A stretch of DNA of 64,000 nt from Blastocladiella emersonii ATCC 22665 (GCA_025594325.1 JANHCV010000013.1:620001-684000), one strand, 5' to 3'; numbered from the stretch's first letter, positions 43,277 to 55,015 are shown. A program made the numbers and translations. Notes: a model not told the origin generated them from the letters alone.

Positions 43277-45571
43277 CTTGGTGGTTACGTTGAGGTGTTG
43301 GATGTGGAGCTGCGAGCGATGAGCAGCAGGGCGCGTTGCATAGAAGGCTGATGAATGAACTAGGGCGGGAGTGGGAGCGAGAGGGCGTTCTCACGCCATT
43401 GCACACGGTGCTGCGCTGTGCAGCGGGGAGGGGGGGTCCATCGATGGCCGTTCCGCTCCGCGCCGCGCCTCTCACGCGCAGCCACTCGCCACGGTGGCGC
43501 ACACATGACCCTATCCGCATACCCGCGATACCCACGCGGATTGGTTCGGCGGATGCAGCAATGACTGCCGGCTCCCACGAGCTCGTCGCCCGTGAAATTC
43601 GAGAACACGCAACGGCCGCGACGCGTCTCTTCCGTGGGGGTGGCGACGACGCGCTGCGCCACCCGGCGCGCGCCGCACGTGCCGCCGCGATCGACCTCCC
43701 TCACCCGCTCCTCGCGACCTCATCGCCGCGCCCACCCGTTGCGCGTCCCGAATCAGATCAAGCTCGGGTGGCGCGCGCGCGCGGACATCAGGTCCGGTCA
43801 CGCTGCCTCAGCGTTTGCTAAATGCAAGCTCTCCCTCGTCGCGTGAGCGCTGTCCTCCCCAACCGGCAGCCCGGGTCCTCTCCCCGCGCGGTGCGTCCGC
43901 GTGAAAATTTGCTCCGTTGGCACGGCGTGCGGAGTGCTCGAGCACTCTGCCGCGCAGGGTTCGCAGCGCGGCCCGTTTGCCCGCGGCGTTCCGTTGGCTC
44001 CCGCGCTGGGCGGCGAAACTCGTTGGCCCCCGCAAGCAAGCGCGGATGGCGCGACGCGACCTCGCCTCGCCGCCGACGGGATCACGGCGGCCATCGCTTG
44101 GGCGATCACGGCGGCGATCGTATCAGCGGCGCGGTGCTCGGTCGGCGAGGTCGTGTTGAAGTGCGAGCGCCACTCAAGTTCGCGCCCGTCGTCGTCGTGG
44201 GCGGGGCCAAGAGGAGAGGCACACACGGCCGCGATCAAGGGACCCACCCGGCCTCGGATAAAACACGTTCCGCTGCGCGCGAGCACGAGTTGTGCCACAA
44301 GGTCCCTGCCCATTCGCTGCGTTGCCGCGCTCCTCCTCCATCGCCCCATCGCAGCGGAAGCGGCCGCGGCTCGGGAGAGGCTCGCTCATCAACTTTTTCA
44401 CGGGAGCGGAAGCGAGAGCGGGGCGGTGGCGGCAGCAGGCAACGTCTAAACCCTGCCGACCGCGTTTCACGTCGTCCGAGGCGGCGCCCAATCGCTCGCG
44501 TTAGGGCATGGTTGGTTGGTTCGACCAAGTGAGACGCGCGGGCTGAGCGCGCAGTTATTCTCGGTCCCTGAGAGAGATGATCAGCTCGGCCGTGGTCGCG
44601 TCACGGTCGCGTCGCGCGGTGATGGTCGCCGTGATCCACGTCGACGACGACGAGAGACGAGCAGACCGGCGCGTCTGGTGGGTTGCCCGACTCGGAAATA
44701 GCGTGGTGTGGCGCGCGGGCCGGCGTACAAGCAGCAAGCGGGACGGTGCGACGCGACGCGGGCGTGTTTCGGGATGGCGGTCACCTGCGCCGCCCGCGGT
44801 CACGCGGCCCTTTTTTTTTTTCGGGTCGCGGCGAGCCTCCCTCACGCTGACGTGACTTGTAAAACCGACTGTATCGGGCCACCTACCTCTGTAAGTGGGG
44901 GCAGTGGGCGGGGGTTTAGCGTTGGCCTCAGAGGGACGCGCGGTCGGGGTGGGCTCAAAGCCGCCGCGCTCCTCCCTCTCCTCCTCTCCCCTGTCCTCCT
45001 CCCTCTCCCATCGCCGTTTGCTCGAGCACCGCCGCGCCCGCGGATCACAGCACTCGATAGACCATAGACGCTGCTGCTGGCGCCGCCCCCGCGCACGCCA
45101 CGCACCACACGCCCTCCCCCTCGCGCTCGCTCGCGCACGCGCACTCGCGCGCCGCTGGGTCTTCTGGAACTCGCGACACCGCGCGCCTGTGCTCCACTCC
45201 GCTCCACAGCGTACGTTGATTGCTCCGCCTCCGTCAGTTGTTCGAGCGGGACCGGGCCGCGCCGGGCCAACCGTGCCGCCCGCCCGTCCCGCGTTCGCGG
45301 CGGTGACGCACCCGCGATGGCCACGCGTGGGCCACACTCACGGTTCAGCGCTGGGCTCTCACGCATGACCCGCGCGTTGGTGTGGGGCCCGGCCAACGGA
45401 TCTTCCGTCCTCGCTCGCTCTCTCCCCCGCCCTCCGCGATCGAACGAATGAACGATAGCTGATGCATCCGTGACGCGACGACCCTCCTCCACAGACAGCG
45501 ACCTGCGCGACCCGAGACCGCCGCGTTTCCGATCCGCCCCACCACCCACCGTCATCACCCCCGCCACCATC
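43277..45571. other. Long intergenic region upstream of the bHLH gene
   Basis: About 2.3 kb without a supportable gene. Frames on both strands are GC-bias shadows rich in Arg, Ala and Pro. A T11 run lies at 44811-44821, and pyrimidine-rich DNA at 44960-45030 and near 45130. A degenerate inverted sequence near 43875-43945 (gcgtgaaaatttgctcc) weakly recalls the family B hairpin but the arms do not pair. A long 5' leader for the bHLH gene is likely. Confidence 0.4.
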
Positions 45572-48500
45572 ATGTCGTCGATGCCCCCGCCCGACGGCTC
45601 GGGCGCCGCAGCAGCGCCCGGCTCTGGCGGCGACCCCTTCTTCGCGTTCCTGCGCCAGCACAACCCGGGCGTCGTGCCGTCGTCGCTGGCCGACGTCGCC
45701 GCGACGCTGCCCATGGGCGACCTGCTGCTCGGCGCTACCCCTACGCCGACGCCGATGGCCGCGGATCAGGTACGGACCAGCTTCACGTTTTCTCGCTGCG
45801 CGGCGTCCGCGGCGGGCACGCGGCACACGGCGTACGCCCAGTTGCCTGTTCCGGACGTTGGCGTCGCGCAGCTCGAACCCGCCCGCTCGGCTCCTCCCTG
45901 CGTCAGCGTGTCCGCACGCGCCGTCATCATTGCCGTGTCTCGCCCGCTCGCCACGATTTTCCTCGTCCTCCTCGACTCGCGCCGGTGGGGGGTCCACGGC
46001 CAGCGCGACCGGTCGCGCAACCGTGACGTGATCGATCGGGCACGGTGGCCGAGCCCGTGGCGCGTGTGGCGGTGGGCGTCGGGCGTCGCCGCACGCGGGC
46101 TTGACGCTCGTGTCGACGCCCACCACCGCTGCCGCGCGCCTCCGGTCCACCCGCGCTCGGTCGCCCGGGCGTCGCGGCGGTCGTGGTCGGTCTCGCTCGT
46201 GTGGCGGTTACGCCCGACACCGGGGGGCACGACGCGGCGACGCGATGCGACGTGACGCGCGGCGACGGCATCTGGTGCAGCAGGTCGGCGTAGCGTAGCG
46301 CGACCCCCCGAAACCAGACGCACGCTGGCCCACGCGGACCCACCCGCTGCGCACATCCCAGCCCACTCCATTCTTCCGCGCCGCGTGTCGCACCGCGTCC
46401 GTGAAACGCGCGTCGCGCCAGCTGTGGCCAACCCACCCGTTCGCTCCCTCCGCCTCCCGACTCTCGCCCATCAACGCTGAAACATCTCACTCACGCCCAC
46501 CCTCTCGCTCGCTCGCTCGCCGCACAGCCGACCCCGCTCCAGCACCCGCACATGCACCAACAGCAGCAGGAGCAGCAGCAGCCCATGACCGACTCGCGCA
46601 CCCGCCGCAACCCCGCGCCGCCACGAAAGACGCCCGCCGCGCGAGGTGGTGCCGGCGCTAAGAAGCGCGCGCCCGCTGCGTCGCGGAAACGCCCCGCGCC
46701 CGCGTCGTCCGACGAGGAGGACGACGACGAGGAGGAGGACGATCTCTCAGACGACGACGACGAGGACGAGGACGACGACGACGACGCCTTCTCCCGCTCC
46801 GACGCCGACGACTCGAACGACGACGACGCGTCGGACGACGACGAGGAGCTGATCCTCGACTCGGACTCGGACACCGGCGGCGGGCGCACCACGCGCGCGG
46901 CCAAGTCGCGCAAGACGTCGCGCGCCGCAACCGCGGCGGCGGCGGCGGCGGCGGCGGGGAAGCGCGCGGCGCCACCACGGACCCGAGCCGCGGCCGCGGC
47001 GAACCGCGGCGACGCGAGCGCGTCGGCGCTCGTGTCCCCGCCCGAGTCCGCGCGGCAGACGCCCGCGGGGAGCGCCGCGTCGCCCGTGGTCCAGCAGCAG
47101 CAACAGGTCGCGCCGGCGGCTGGTGATGGAGCGGCCAAGCCGAAGCGCAAGGGGTACGTGCTCAAGACTCTCACCCGTGACCACCGTCCACTCACACCCC
47201 TCCACCTCCGTAGCCGCGCCCCCGCGTCGTCCGAGACCCGCGAGACGAAACGCCAGCTGCACATCCGCATGGAGCAGCAGCGGCGCGCGTGCACGAACGC
47301 GACGTACGAGTCGATCGAGGCCGAGCTGCCGCCGCTCAACTCGGCCTCGAAGCGGTCCGCCAAGCTCACCACCCTGCAGCGCGCCCTCGAGTACATCCGC
47401 CAGCTCAAGGCCGCCCACTCGGCCGCGTGCGACGAGCTCGCGCATGCGCGGATCGCCATCGTCCAGCTCGGCGGGTCCGTCGCGCCCCGCAACTCGGTCC
47501 TCGGGCCGGCAGAACTCGCGGCGGCCATGGCGGTCCCGCCGCCCGAGCCAGAGTACAAGGAACGCGCGCGGGCGAAACGCGCAGCGGCTGCCGCGGCCGC
47601 GGCGAACGCGTCGGTGCCGGCGACCGTCGCCAAGCGGGCGCACGACCGCGCGCTCCTCCTCCCGCCCGTCGTCCCCGTCATGCTCAACCAGCCCCCGCCG
47701 CCCGCGGACCACCATCACTCCCACCGGCCGCGGCTCCACATCCAGAACCCGTCGCCCGCCGCGACCCCCGCCATGGGCCACCACCACCACAACCATCTCG
47801 GGTTTGCGCCGCACCCGCAGCAGCAGCAGTTTCCGGCGGCGGCGGACCCGACCTCGATCCTGTTCCAGCCCGCGCCCCAGCACCAGCAGCTCGTGACGCC
47901 GCCGCACTCGGCCACGGTGGCCGCGGCAACGGTGTCCGCGGCGGCGGCAGCTGCAGCGACGCACGACGTGTTCGAGTCGATGCTCCTCGACCTCGGGTAC
48001 AACAACAACGCGAGCCCGAACCAGCCCCCGCCAGCAGTCGCGTCGCCGCCGACCGGGATTTCGGGGACGGCGGCCTCGGCGGGCGAGCCGTTCTTCTTCC
48101 CGCCCCAACAGCAGCAGCAGCATCAGCAGCAGTACGGCGGGTACCCGGCGCAGCAGCAGCGGCAGCGGCACATGTCGGGCACCGCGACGTCGACGATGCT
48201 CGTCCCCGCGATGCCCACGATCCTCAACTCGGCGCCGGGTGCCCCCGGGCCGGGCTCGCGCGGCGGGACTAGCGCGACGCCCGTGTCCCCGCCGACGGCG
48301 ACGGTCACGGTCGGCGGCGGCGTGTACCACCACCACCACCCCGGGCACCAGCACCCGCAGGCGCAGCAGTTCGACCACCGCCGGTCCGCGTCGCTGGTCA
48401 TGGACGGGAGCGGCGGCGGCGGCGGCGGCGCGGGGCGCGCGGGATCGGCGTCGTCGCAGAACTTTTACCAGCAGGGCGGCGGCGGTGGTGGGTACCAGCA

Positions 48501-48672
48501 GCCGCACCCGCAGCAGTATCACCACGGCGGCGGCGGCCAGCAGCAGCAGCAGCAGCAGGTGTACGGGTACCACGGCCACCACCAGCAGCAGCACCACGGC
48601 CCGCCGGGTCCACCAGGTCCGCCGCCGCCGCACGGGCACGCGCAGGGCCAGCAGCAGGGCCCGTTTCGGTGA
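45572..48672 (+). CDS. bHLH transcription factor with polyglutamine and glycine-rich tail
   Basis: Proposed exons are 45572-45769, 46543-47153 and 47214-48672 (755 aa). Exon 1 encodes DPFFAFLRQHNPGVVPSS and ends in frame at CAG|GTACGG. The first intron is unusually long (about 773 bp, or 758 bp with the acceptor at 46527). Intron 2 (47154-47213, 60 bp, GTACGT...GTAG) is a multiple of three. A Asp/Glu-rich run (about residues 110-170) precedes the bHLH: RQLHIRMEQQRRACTNATYE (basic region, His-Glu-Arg type expected to bind E-boxes), then a loop rich in Ser/Lys and helix 2 LTTLQRALEYIRQLKAAH. The C-terminal half is poly-Gln/His/Gly/Pro low complexity. A start at 46552 without exon 1 is the alternative. 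Confidence 0.75.
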
Positions 48673-48817
48673 CGACGATGAAGAGTTGATGATATAGATG
48701 GCGAGGTAGAGACTAGAGCGTTCCGAGATACATGTTCACATGGCTTGATCACATCATATCAATCAACTTGGAGTGTATCGAACGAGAGGAGAGAAACAGG
48801 GAAGTGGGGGGAACGGA

Positions 48818-49499
48818 TCAGCACTCGTTGGTCGCCTTGGTGTTGAGGATGAGCGCGACGATCAGACCTACGCCCCGCTTCGCGCGTCAGTTCCCCGCCG
48901 TCGCCCGCACAACCCCGCAACAGCGCGCGCGTACCGTAGAGCCCGAGCACCTCGGCGAAAATGAGCATGAGGACCATGCCGACAAACAGCCGCGGCGACA
49001 GCGAGTAGCCCTTGACGCCCGCGTCGCCGATCACGCCGACCGCGTAGCCCGCGGCCAGACCCGTGAACCCGACCGACAGGCCCGCGCCCAGGTGCAGCAT
49101 CCCCGTGAACAGCGAGTAGGGTGTGCCGGGCGACACTACAGGTCGGGGGTGAGGGGGTTAGGGGGGGAGGGAGGGTGGGGAGGGAAAAGACGTACTGTTG
49201 CCCGACACAACGACCGAGACGACGAGCCCGTACACGGCAATGATGCCCGCCATGACCACGGGGATCAGCGACTTCATGATCAGGTCCGGCCGGAACGTGC
49301 CCATCATGGCGATCCCGACGCCCGCCTTGGTGGTGCCGTAGGCCGCGCCGAAGGCTACACGACACACAACGTCTCAGCACCCGAGGGACGTCCATAGTAG
49401 CAAACAAAGCGAGCGCGACAAACCGGTCAGGATCATGGCCAGCGACGACCCCGCCAGGCCAAAGAACGACGCGTAGACGGGACACTGCTCGGACGCCAT
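48818..49499 (-). CDS. VMA3: V-type ATPase proteolipid subunit c
   Basis: Four exons: 49424-49499, 49196-49354, 48935-49135 and 48818-48867, giving 161 aa, exactly the family length. The introns are 69, 60 and 67 bp, all in phase 1. Four membrane helices are evident: [60 protein letters not shown] and [20 protein letters not shown]. The essential proton-carrying Glu is in helix 4 (IFAEVLG). The signatures GTTKAGVGI and GDAGVKGY are present. It forms the membrane rotor ring of the vacuolar proton pump. The gene is convergent with the bHLH gene (146 bp) and its upstream side borders the repeat block that starts near 49640. Confidence 0.96.
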
Positions 49500-49639
49500 G
49501 GTGCGGTGCGTGTTGCGCGGTTGCGGCGAGTCGTTGATGCGTTGCAGAAGGGGCGCGTGTGCGTAGCGGAGGAGATCGGACGGATGAGCAACGCGCGGCG
49601 AGGTGAGTGCGGCGGGCGGCCGGCGGGGAGCGACGCGTC

Positions 49640-50277
49640 GGCGTGAGCTTCGGTGGGCGCGTCACGTTGGGTCACCTCTGCCGACCCCGCCATGGAGTTC
49701 TTGGGATGCAAAGAATGGTGGAGTGTATGACTTGGTGCATTGCGATTTATGCGCGTGAAGGAGACCGTGAGCCGAGTTGGGTTGCGGTGGAAGTGAAAAG
49801 TGGTGTCGCCAGACGCCGTCGCGCGCTGCGGGGCTCGCGAGCTCGCAGTCGACTCGGCTGTACATTTCAGTTCAAGCGTGTGTCGGGCACCACACGGCAA
49901 CCATCAGCATGCTGCTCCACCTGCGCCGATACTCGAGCGAGCCGTGCTTGCATTGGGCCGCGGTCCCGCTCCCGCGACCGTCATGATCCGGCACGCATTG
50001 CTGTATCGCGTCGACGTTCGCCTAACAGGCTTGTCCCGTGTACGTACCCACGCGGATCTCGCTCAGCGGACCCGCTGGCGAACTGTGTAGCCGTCCCCTC
50101 TCCCGTTCGGATGTAGAGTGGAACCAGCTCGCACTGTCCCGCTCCGGACACCACTTCGTCTACGCTTGCTCTGGGAACCACTACGCGCACCATCGGTTCA
50201 CCCCTCGCCAGCCACGCTCGGACCTCGCCAGCTCGCTCGCTCCGCGCCGCTGGGCCGCACTCGCGCGCGCGCCGTGA
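49640..50277 (+). pseudogene. Family B copy 2 (B2)
   Basis: Sequence homologous to B1 begins at the shared upstream motif CGCGTCACGTTGGGTCA (near 49660). It continues from ATG 49692 (MEFLGCKEWWS, then in-frame TGA at 49728) through GALRFMRVKETV, DAVARCGARELAVDSAV and SGTTRQPSACCSTCADTRA (B1: SGTTRLSAAVCSTCADTRA). The final frame 50038-50277 reads NQLALSRSG, ACSGNHYAHHRF and SLAPRRWAALARAP. Frames change between blocks. The stop TGA at 50275-50277 sits in the hairpin loop. Function unknown. Confidence 0.5.
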
Positions 50278-50308
50278 AAAGGCCGCGTCGCGCGCGCGAG
50301 TGTGGCCC
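50252..50308 (+). repeat. Family B hairpin, copy A
   Basis: 57 bp. Arm GGGCCGCACTCGCGCG pairs with CGCGCGAGTGTGGCCC (one G:T wobble). The loop contains GCCGTGAAAAGGCCGCG with the stop codon TGA. Confidence 0.75.
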
Positions 50309-51083
50309 TATCGGCTCGTGTGGTTGCGGCGGGTGGTCACGCGAGATCTTGGCGCGACGGCGGCTAGCGGTTACCGTGGTTCCGAGGTGTGGGCCTCTCA
50401 TGTCTCGAATAGAGATCGCTTCTCTGAAATGTCTTCACCGGGTGTCGCTTGCTGAGAGCTCCTCAGTCACGAAGGTGACGGGCATCTCACGGCCACTCTA
50501 GAAACGAGGGTACTTGACGCGCGCGCCGTGGTCCTCGACCAGTTGAGCCCTCGATGCGGCGGTTCACTTGTGATCACCAACGAGCGCGAGGTTGGGAGCA
50601 TGAGCGACGCGTTTGACATGTGTACAGCTCAAGAACTCCCCTGGCAGCTCGCGCGACGGCCACGCTTTTCTCGACCTGCTGTCAATGTGCCCGCGTACGC
50701 GGACAACGGGTTAGCGAGCGGCCAGTGGTCGCTGCTCACGACCGGCACCTACTTTGCCCCGCTTTCCACTTCGTCAGCGGAGGAGGGTTTTTCCGTCGAG
50801 AGCATCAAGAGAACGCGCTCAATCACGCCCATTAACCCAACGAACACAGTAACGCCGCGTGGCGAACGGGCGACCACGCCGCCAGGACAACCCAGCGACC
50901 GTCCTCGCCCTGGGCAGGCTTCATCAGGCACCTGCAGTATCTGCACATGACGGAGTCCAGCTCTTGCGAGGGAGATAGGCGCGTCGAGGAGCATTGGCGA
51001 CGCGGCGGTGAAACGCGGTCGAGCGCGTCGCGGTCGGCGCACTCAACCGCGTCCCGGACGCTGCACATGGAATACCTTTATGA
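50278..51083. other. Downstream flank of B2; 5' part duplicated at 51.85 kb
   Basis: From 50309 to about 50680 the sequence matches 51853-52200 with moderate divergence (shared blocks: ggtcacgcgagatcttggcg, gatcgcttctctgaaa/gatcgcttgtccaaac, tgctgagagtttctc-like). The rest has no gene. Confidence 0.45.
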
Positions 51084-51110
51084 ATGAAACATAGACTTGC
51101 TGCAACGCGA
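51084..51110 (+). other. Orphan family A leader
   Basis: ATGAAACATAGACTTGCTGCAACGC resembles the A3 start (ATGAAACACTCTATGCAACG). No family A coding sequence follows. Confidence 0.35.
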
Positions 51111-51581
51111 TTTATGGTCGGAGACTACGTTGTTCTCCGAGTTCGGCGCCGATTGGGACTGTCGAAGTGCAGCCGGCTGATGCGCGCGCACGAGCCGCAC
51201 GTCCCGCATGACTTGGCTTCTAGTTTGGCGACGACCGGCGTCTGGAGGATAACGCTCACGACCGCCAGATCATCCGGTGATAAAGTTGACGAAGTTCATG
51301 AAGTCGGCCAATCCGATCCGCGATGGGATGTGCTTCCAGCGCTCAGTCTGCGGAGCGCGCACGCGGAACAGGGGAAGCCTGGCACTACTCAGGGCTACGC
51401 CGAGAACCAATTCCTCGAATCCCAAGTCCGATTCATGATCTCGAGTGTACCAGTACGTCAAGCAGTTCTCGAATCACGGCTGCGCGACGAAACGCCACGC
51501 TGGATTGCTCTGCTCTCGTGTGCTTGAGACACGTACGTCTTTAACGCGCGGTACTTCTTCAGCCGACCAATTCGCTGACTT

Positions 51582-52220
51582 GTGCCCGTCCCATCGACTC
51601 TTGGCAGGCATGGGCAACTTGACGACTCACCAATCGCCCAGCTCGCATCCACACGTTTCGCTTCTTCACTCACACCAACTCGCACGCACAAGACTGGCTC
51701 AATGGCCTTTCCCGTTGTGCTGCCACGCCATGGGCAACGTTTTACCGCTCGCCGCCAAAGCTCAAATCTCGCCGCATCGCTTGCGCTGCGTTGCTGGGCC
51801 GCACTCGCGCGGGCGCCGTGAAAAGGCCGCGTCGCTCGCGCGGGTGCGGCCCGCTCGGCTCGTGTGGTCGCGGCGGGTGGTCACGCGAGATCTTGGCGCG
51901 ACGGCGGCAAACGGTCACCATGGTTCTGAGGTGTGGGCCTGTCACGTCTCGAATGAAGATCGCTTGTCCAAACTATCTTCACCGTGTCGTTTGCTGAGAG
52001 TTTCTCATTCATTAATGTGGCCAATGAACCACGGTCATTCGTGCACATGGCGCACTTGACGTGCGCGCCGCGATCCTCCATCAGCCGTCCTCATAACACG
52101 GATCACTTGCAGCCGCTAATGAGCGTGAGGTCGACAGCATGGGCGACGCGGGTCAACATGTGTATGGTTGCAAGTCCCCTTTGCCATCTCGCATGACGGC
52201 CAAGTTTTTCTTGGGAAGTT
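51582..52220 (+). repeat. Family B copy 3 (B3) and duplicated flank
   Basis: The frame 51582-51821 ends NLAASLALRCWAALARAP at the stop in the hairpin. The downstream 370 bp repeat the flank of B2, including gagcgtgaggtcgacagcatgg (near 52121), the counterpart of gagcgcgaggttgggagcatga (near 50581). N-terminal family B blocks are not recognisable. A direct duplication about 1.54 kb from B2. Confidence 0.5.
51796..51852 (+). repeat. Family B hairpin, copy B
   Basis: 57 bp. Arm GGGCCGCACTCGCGCGGGCG pairs with CGCTCGCGCGGGTGCGGCCC through several wobble positions. Loop with CCGTGAAAAGGCCG. Confidence 0.75.
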
Positions 52221-54159
52221 AATATGCTCGCTGGACAACGGCGCGGCGCGAGGCCTGTGCCTCTCATGCTTGACAGCGTCTATGCCCTCTTCAGCGCTTA
52301 CTGCTGGCACCCGTCCACGTGAAGCTGCGCGCCGGGCACACAGCGGGCCTCAGCGGACGCTTCGTCGGCGCTAAGTCTATCGCAAGTAAATCCTGGTACA
52401 CGAGCTTTTCGCGTAGCTTGGCCGGTACGCGAATTTTATCCTCTTCTACCGCAAACGGTCGGCGCGACCTGCTCCAGTCTGATTTTGGGCGCTTGGGCGG
52501 CGACCGCGTCGCTCAGGTCAAGCGGCTTCGCCCGCCGTGGCGCAGCGCCAAGGTATGTGGACGCGTGATGGGCGTCTGTTTGTCGCGGTCGATTGACACG
52601 CCAGGGACGAGTGTAGATTGAGTGCCTTATTGATCGGGTTCGCCCGACTGCGCTCCACCATCCTGCCGAAACTGGCGAGGATGACGCATCCATGCCCGCA
52701 CCTCAGCATCACGCGCGCGGGAACCGGCGCCTGGCCGTCGTCGCAGTCGACCATTTCGCGGCCTCGCCCGAGATACCCATGGCGGGAATGCTTGTCCCTT
52801 TTGACGTGCGCGCGACCCTCGGTTTCGAGGTGGCCGCGCCGCACGCGGGCCCGACCATCGAGACGAACCGCCAGGACCGGATTCGCGAGGCCGAGGTGCT
52901 CGCAGAGCATCTCGATGACCCATCGTACAAGCTTTTCTACTCGCCCGCTGATGATGCGTGGACAGCGCGACCGCGCCGCTGTTGGGCGAAGCAGCGCCAC
53001 GGAGTTGGATGGATCCAGTTCTTTGTATTTCTTCCGTTTCCTATGTAACAAGCTGTGCCTTATTCAGTTCTATCGTGTTAAACAAACCTTGATGTTTTTA
53101 GTACGTGGGCAGCATGACTCAAGCAACGGCGCACGAACAAACCGCGCAGTTGTGGACGCGTTGGTCATCTGCACGTGACGCGTTGTGGGGTCCGAACAAG
53201 GTTCCGAACCCCTTCGCTCGCGTTCTTACTGCGGCCGGGAGGGTCCTTCCGCCGCGGTGCTATTTAAGCTTCACCCGCCCGCCCTCTCCTCAGCAAGGCA
53301 CACTTCTCCCCCACGGCCGCCCCTCGTCAAGATTTTCGCCCTGTATAACATGTGCGCCACGGTTGACGTGACGGTGACGGGTACGCCTACTCCCAGCTTG
53401 ACCGTGACGGTCGTGTGTGTCTCGTCGGCCGACCTAACTCATGGATAACCTGTCCTGTGTGCGCTCGTCATTGTCCAGGCTAACGGAGTCGGGTCAAGTC
53501 GGCGACAAGGTCAACGGCCATTGTTCGGCCTGTTCTCGTCTGGTCGCTGATCCGTACGTGCGCTGCTGTGTCTCCCCCTTTTCGCCTCCGCCGATGCCTC
53601 TCGTGGCATCTTGACGAGTCTGCTGGCGAGCGGAGCCCGTCCTCACGGGCCTCGTTTGCGGGCCGCCGTCGCGAGGCACCTCGCTCGCGCTCCTCGGACC
53701 GCTCACTGACGTCCTGTGTGCCGTCAATTGTAGCCGGCGTCGCTCAAACATCTCGGTGTACGTGTTCTCCTCATCACGACTTGGCGGTGGTGCTGGGCGG
53801 GCGCGACCGCCGCCACGTCCACGGCCGCGGCTTGCCGCTGCTGCTCGAGCTGTGCCTGGCCATCATCGTGATGGCGGTTGTTACCGGCTCGATGCGGTGG
53901 TTGCGAGTCGCAGTTGACGGGCGCGGCGGTGTTCGCCGTCGCGGCTGACGGGTGCGGCGGCGTGTGACGGGCGGCGGTCGTCGGCTGTGCGGTGCCCGCG
54001 AGCCGGCCAATCGGGGGCGGCGTGATTTCGGGCGGCGAGTGTGGCGCGACGCGTGAAACGCGTGCGCGGGCGCGAGCGGGGTAGTCGCTGTTATGATCAC
54101 CTCAATATACGTGATTTGCCGGATAACGTGTCATGATGAGTCAGTAAATGATATTCAGC
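52221..54159. other. Region without a supported gene
   Basis: Short frames only, e.g. 52692-53048 (118 codons, no recognised motif). At about 53262 a TATTTAAG sequence precedes pyrimidine-rich DNA and ataacatgtgcgcc; it could be a promoter or decayed LTR but there is no direct repeat to prove it. Confidence 0.35.
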
Positions 54160-54420
54160 TGTATCGAGCCAAATTAGCTGCTAACCAGCTCCTAATCGCT
54201 TCCGATACTAATTTGCGCTAACCTCGCACTAATCCGTCTCGCGATTAGTCGCGCTTCTCTAACCTCGCCGCGCGTCAAACTACGCCTAAGCGCCTTCAAA
54301 CTCGTTACTTGTTAGCCGCCTGCTAACCGTGACGCTAGCTCGACTACTAGTCGTTGCTAAAACGCAGTCAGGATGAACACGAAAAAGTCGCAAGACAGGG
54401 AAATCTGTTAACAGTTAGCA
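54160..54420. repeat. Cluster of CTAA/TTAG pentamer-type motifs
   Basis: Within about 250 bp there are at least twelve GCTAAC, CCTAAT, ACTAAT, ATTAG or GTTAG occurrences, often 8-12 bp apart. The sequence is otherwise unrelated between them. It is AT-richer than its surroundings. Nature unknown. Confidence 0.5.
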
Positions 54421-54973
54421 ACGTTTGCTGCGGGTTCCCCCTTGCCACCTGCAAAGGGCCAAGCTTGGGGCAGCTGGATGTGGTGCCGCGCGGTTATATT
54501 GGTCTGCATGAAGTCTTCAAGAATGAGGGCAATAGAGGGAGGAGGGGAATGGAGCGCAAAGTGCGCGCTGCCAGCAGCGCGCCTGCGCAGCGGCTTTGGA
54601 GCATCACGTGAGCCAGGCACGTGCGCATGTCCCGCGCGTGAGGCAGCGACGGGTCCAGCGAGCGCCTGAGCCTAAAGCCCTGATGGATGTGCAGCGGCAA
54701 GGACAAGGAGGAAGCTTGGTGCCGACCCATGGACATTGCATGCCGTGCGCAAGCGCACTTGGCCTTGGGCGAGTAATGGAATAATGTGAGAGCGCCTGGT
54801 CGGGCCCTGTTAACAGCTCCCTTTGGGTACAGCTGATCTGCGATCGATACCTGATTGACGCGGGCGGGGGTCTGCCAGATCTCACCCTTTTGCTCGCGCC
54901 TCAATTAAATTGGTTGCCTTTACTTTTGACCCAGAATTTGTTCCGCCACTTACGCTGCGCTTTCTATCCATCT

Positions 54974-55006
54974 TATAGATATATATATATATATTATATT
55001 ATTATA
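54974..55006. repeat. TA microsatellite
   Basis: Run of TATATA/TATTAT units immediately upstream of the integrase remnant. Confidence 0.8.
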
Positions 55007-55015
55007 CTGCGCAGT

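Noticed and set aside
43822-45714. Frames of 236 (plus) and 290 (minus) codons upstream of the bHLH gene
   Set aside because: Arg/Ala/Pro-biased translations without motifs; the minus one overlaps the bHLH first exon.
46491-48639. Long minus-strand frames opposite the bHLH gene (398 and 630 codons)
   Set aside because: Complement of CAG/GGC-rich coding DNA; products are Arg/Ser/Ala runs with no domains.
53200-53420. Long terminal repeat for the Ty3 remnant
   Set aside because: TATA-like and pyrimidine-rich sequence is present, but I found no second copy or primer-binding site.
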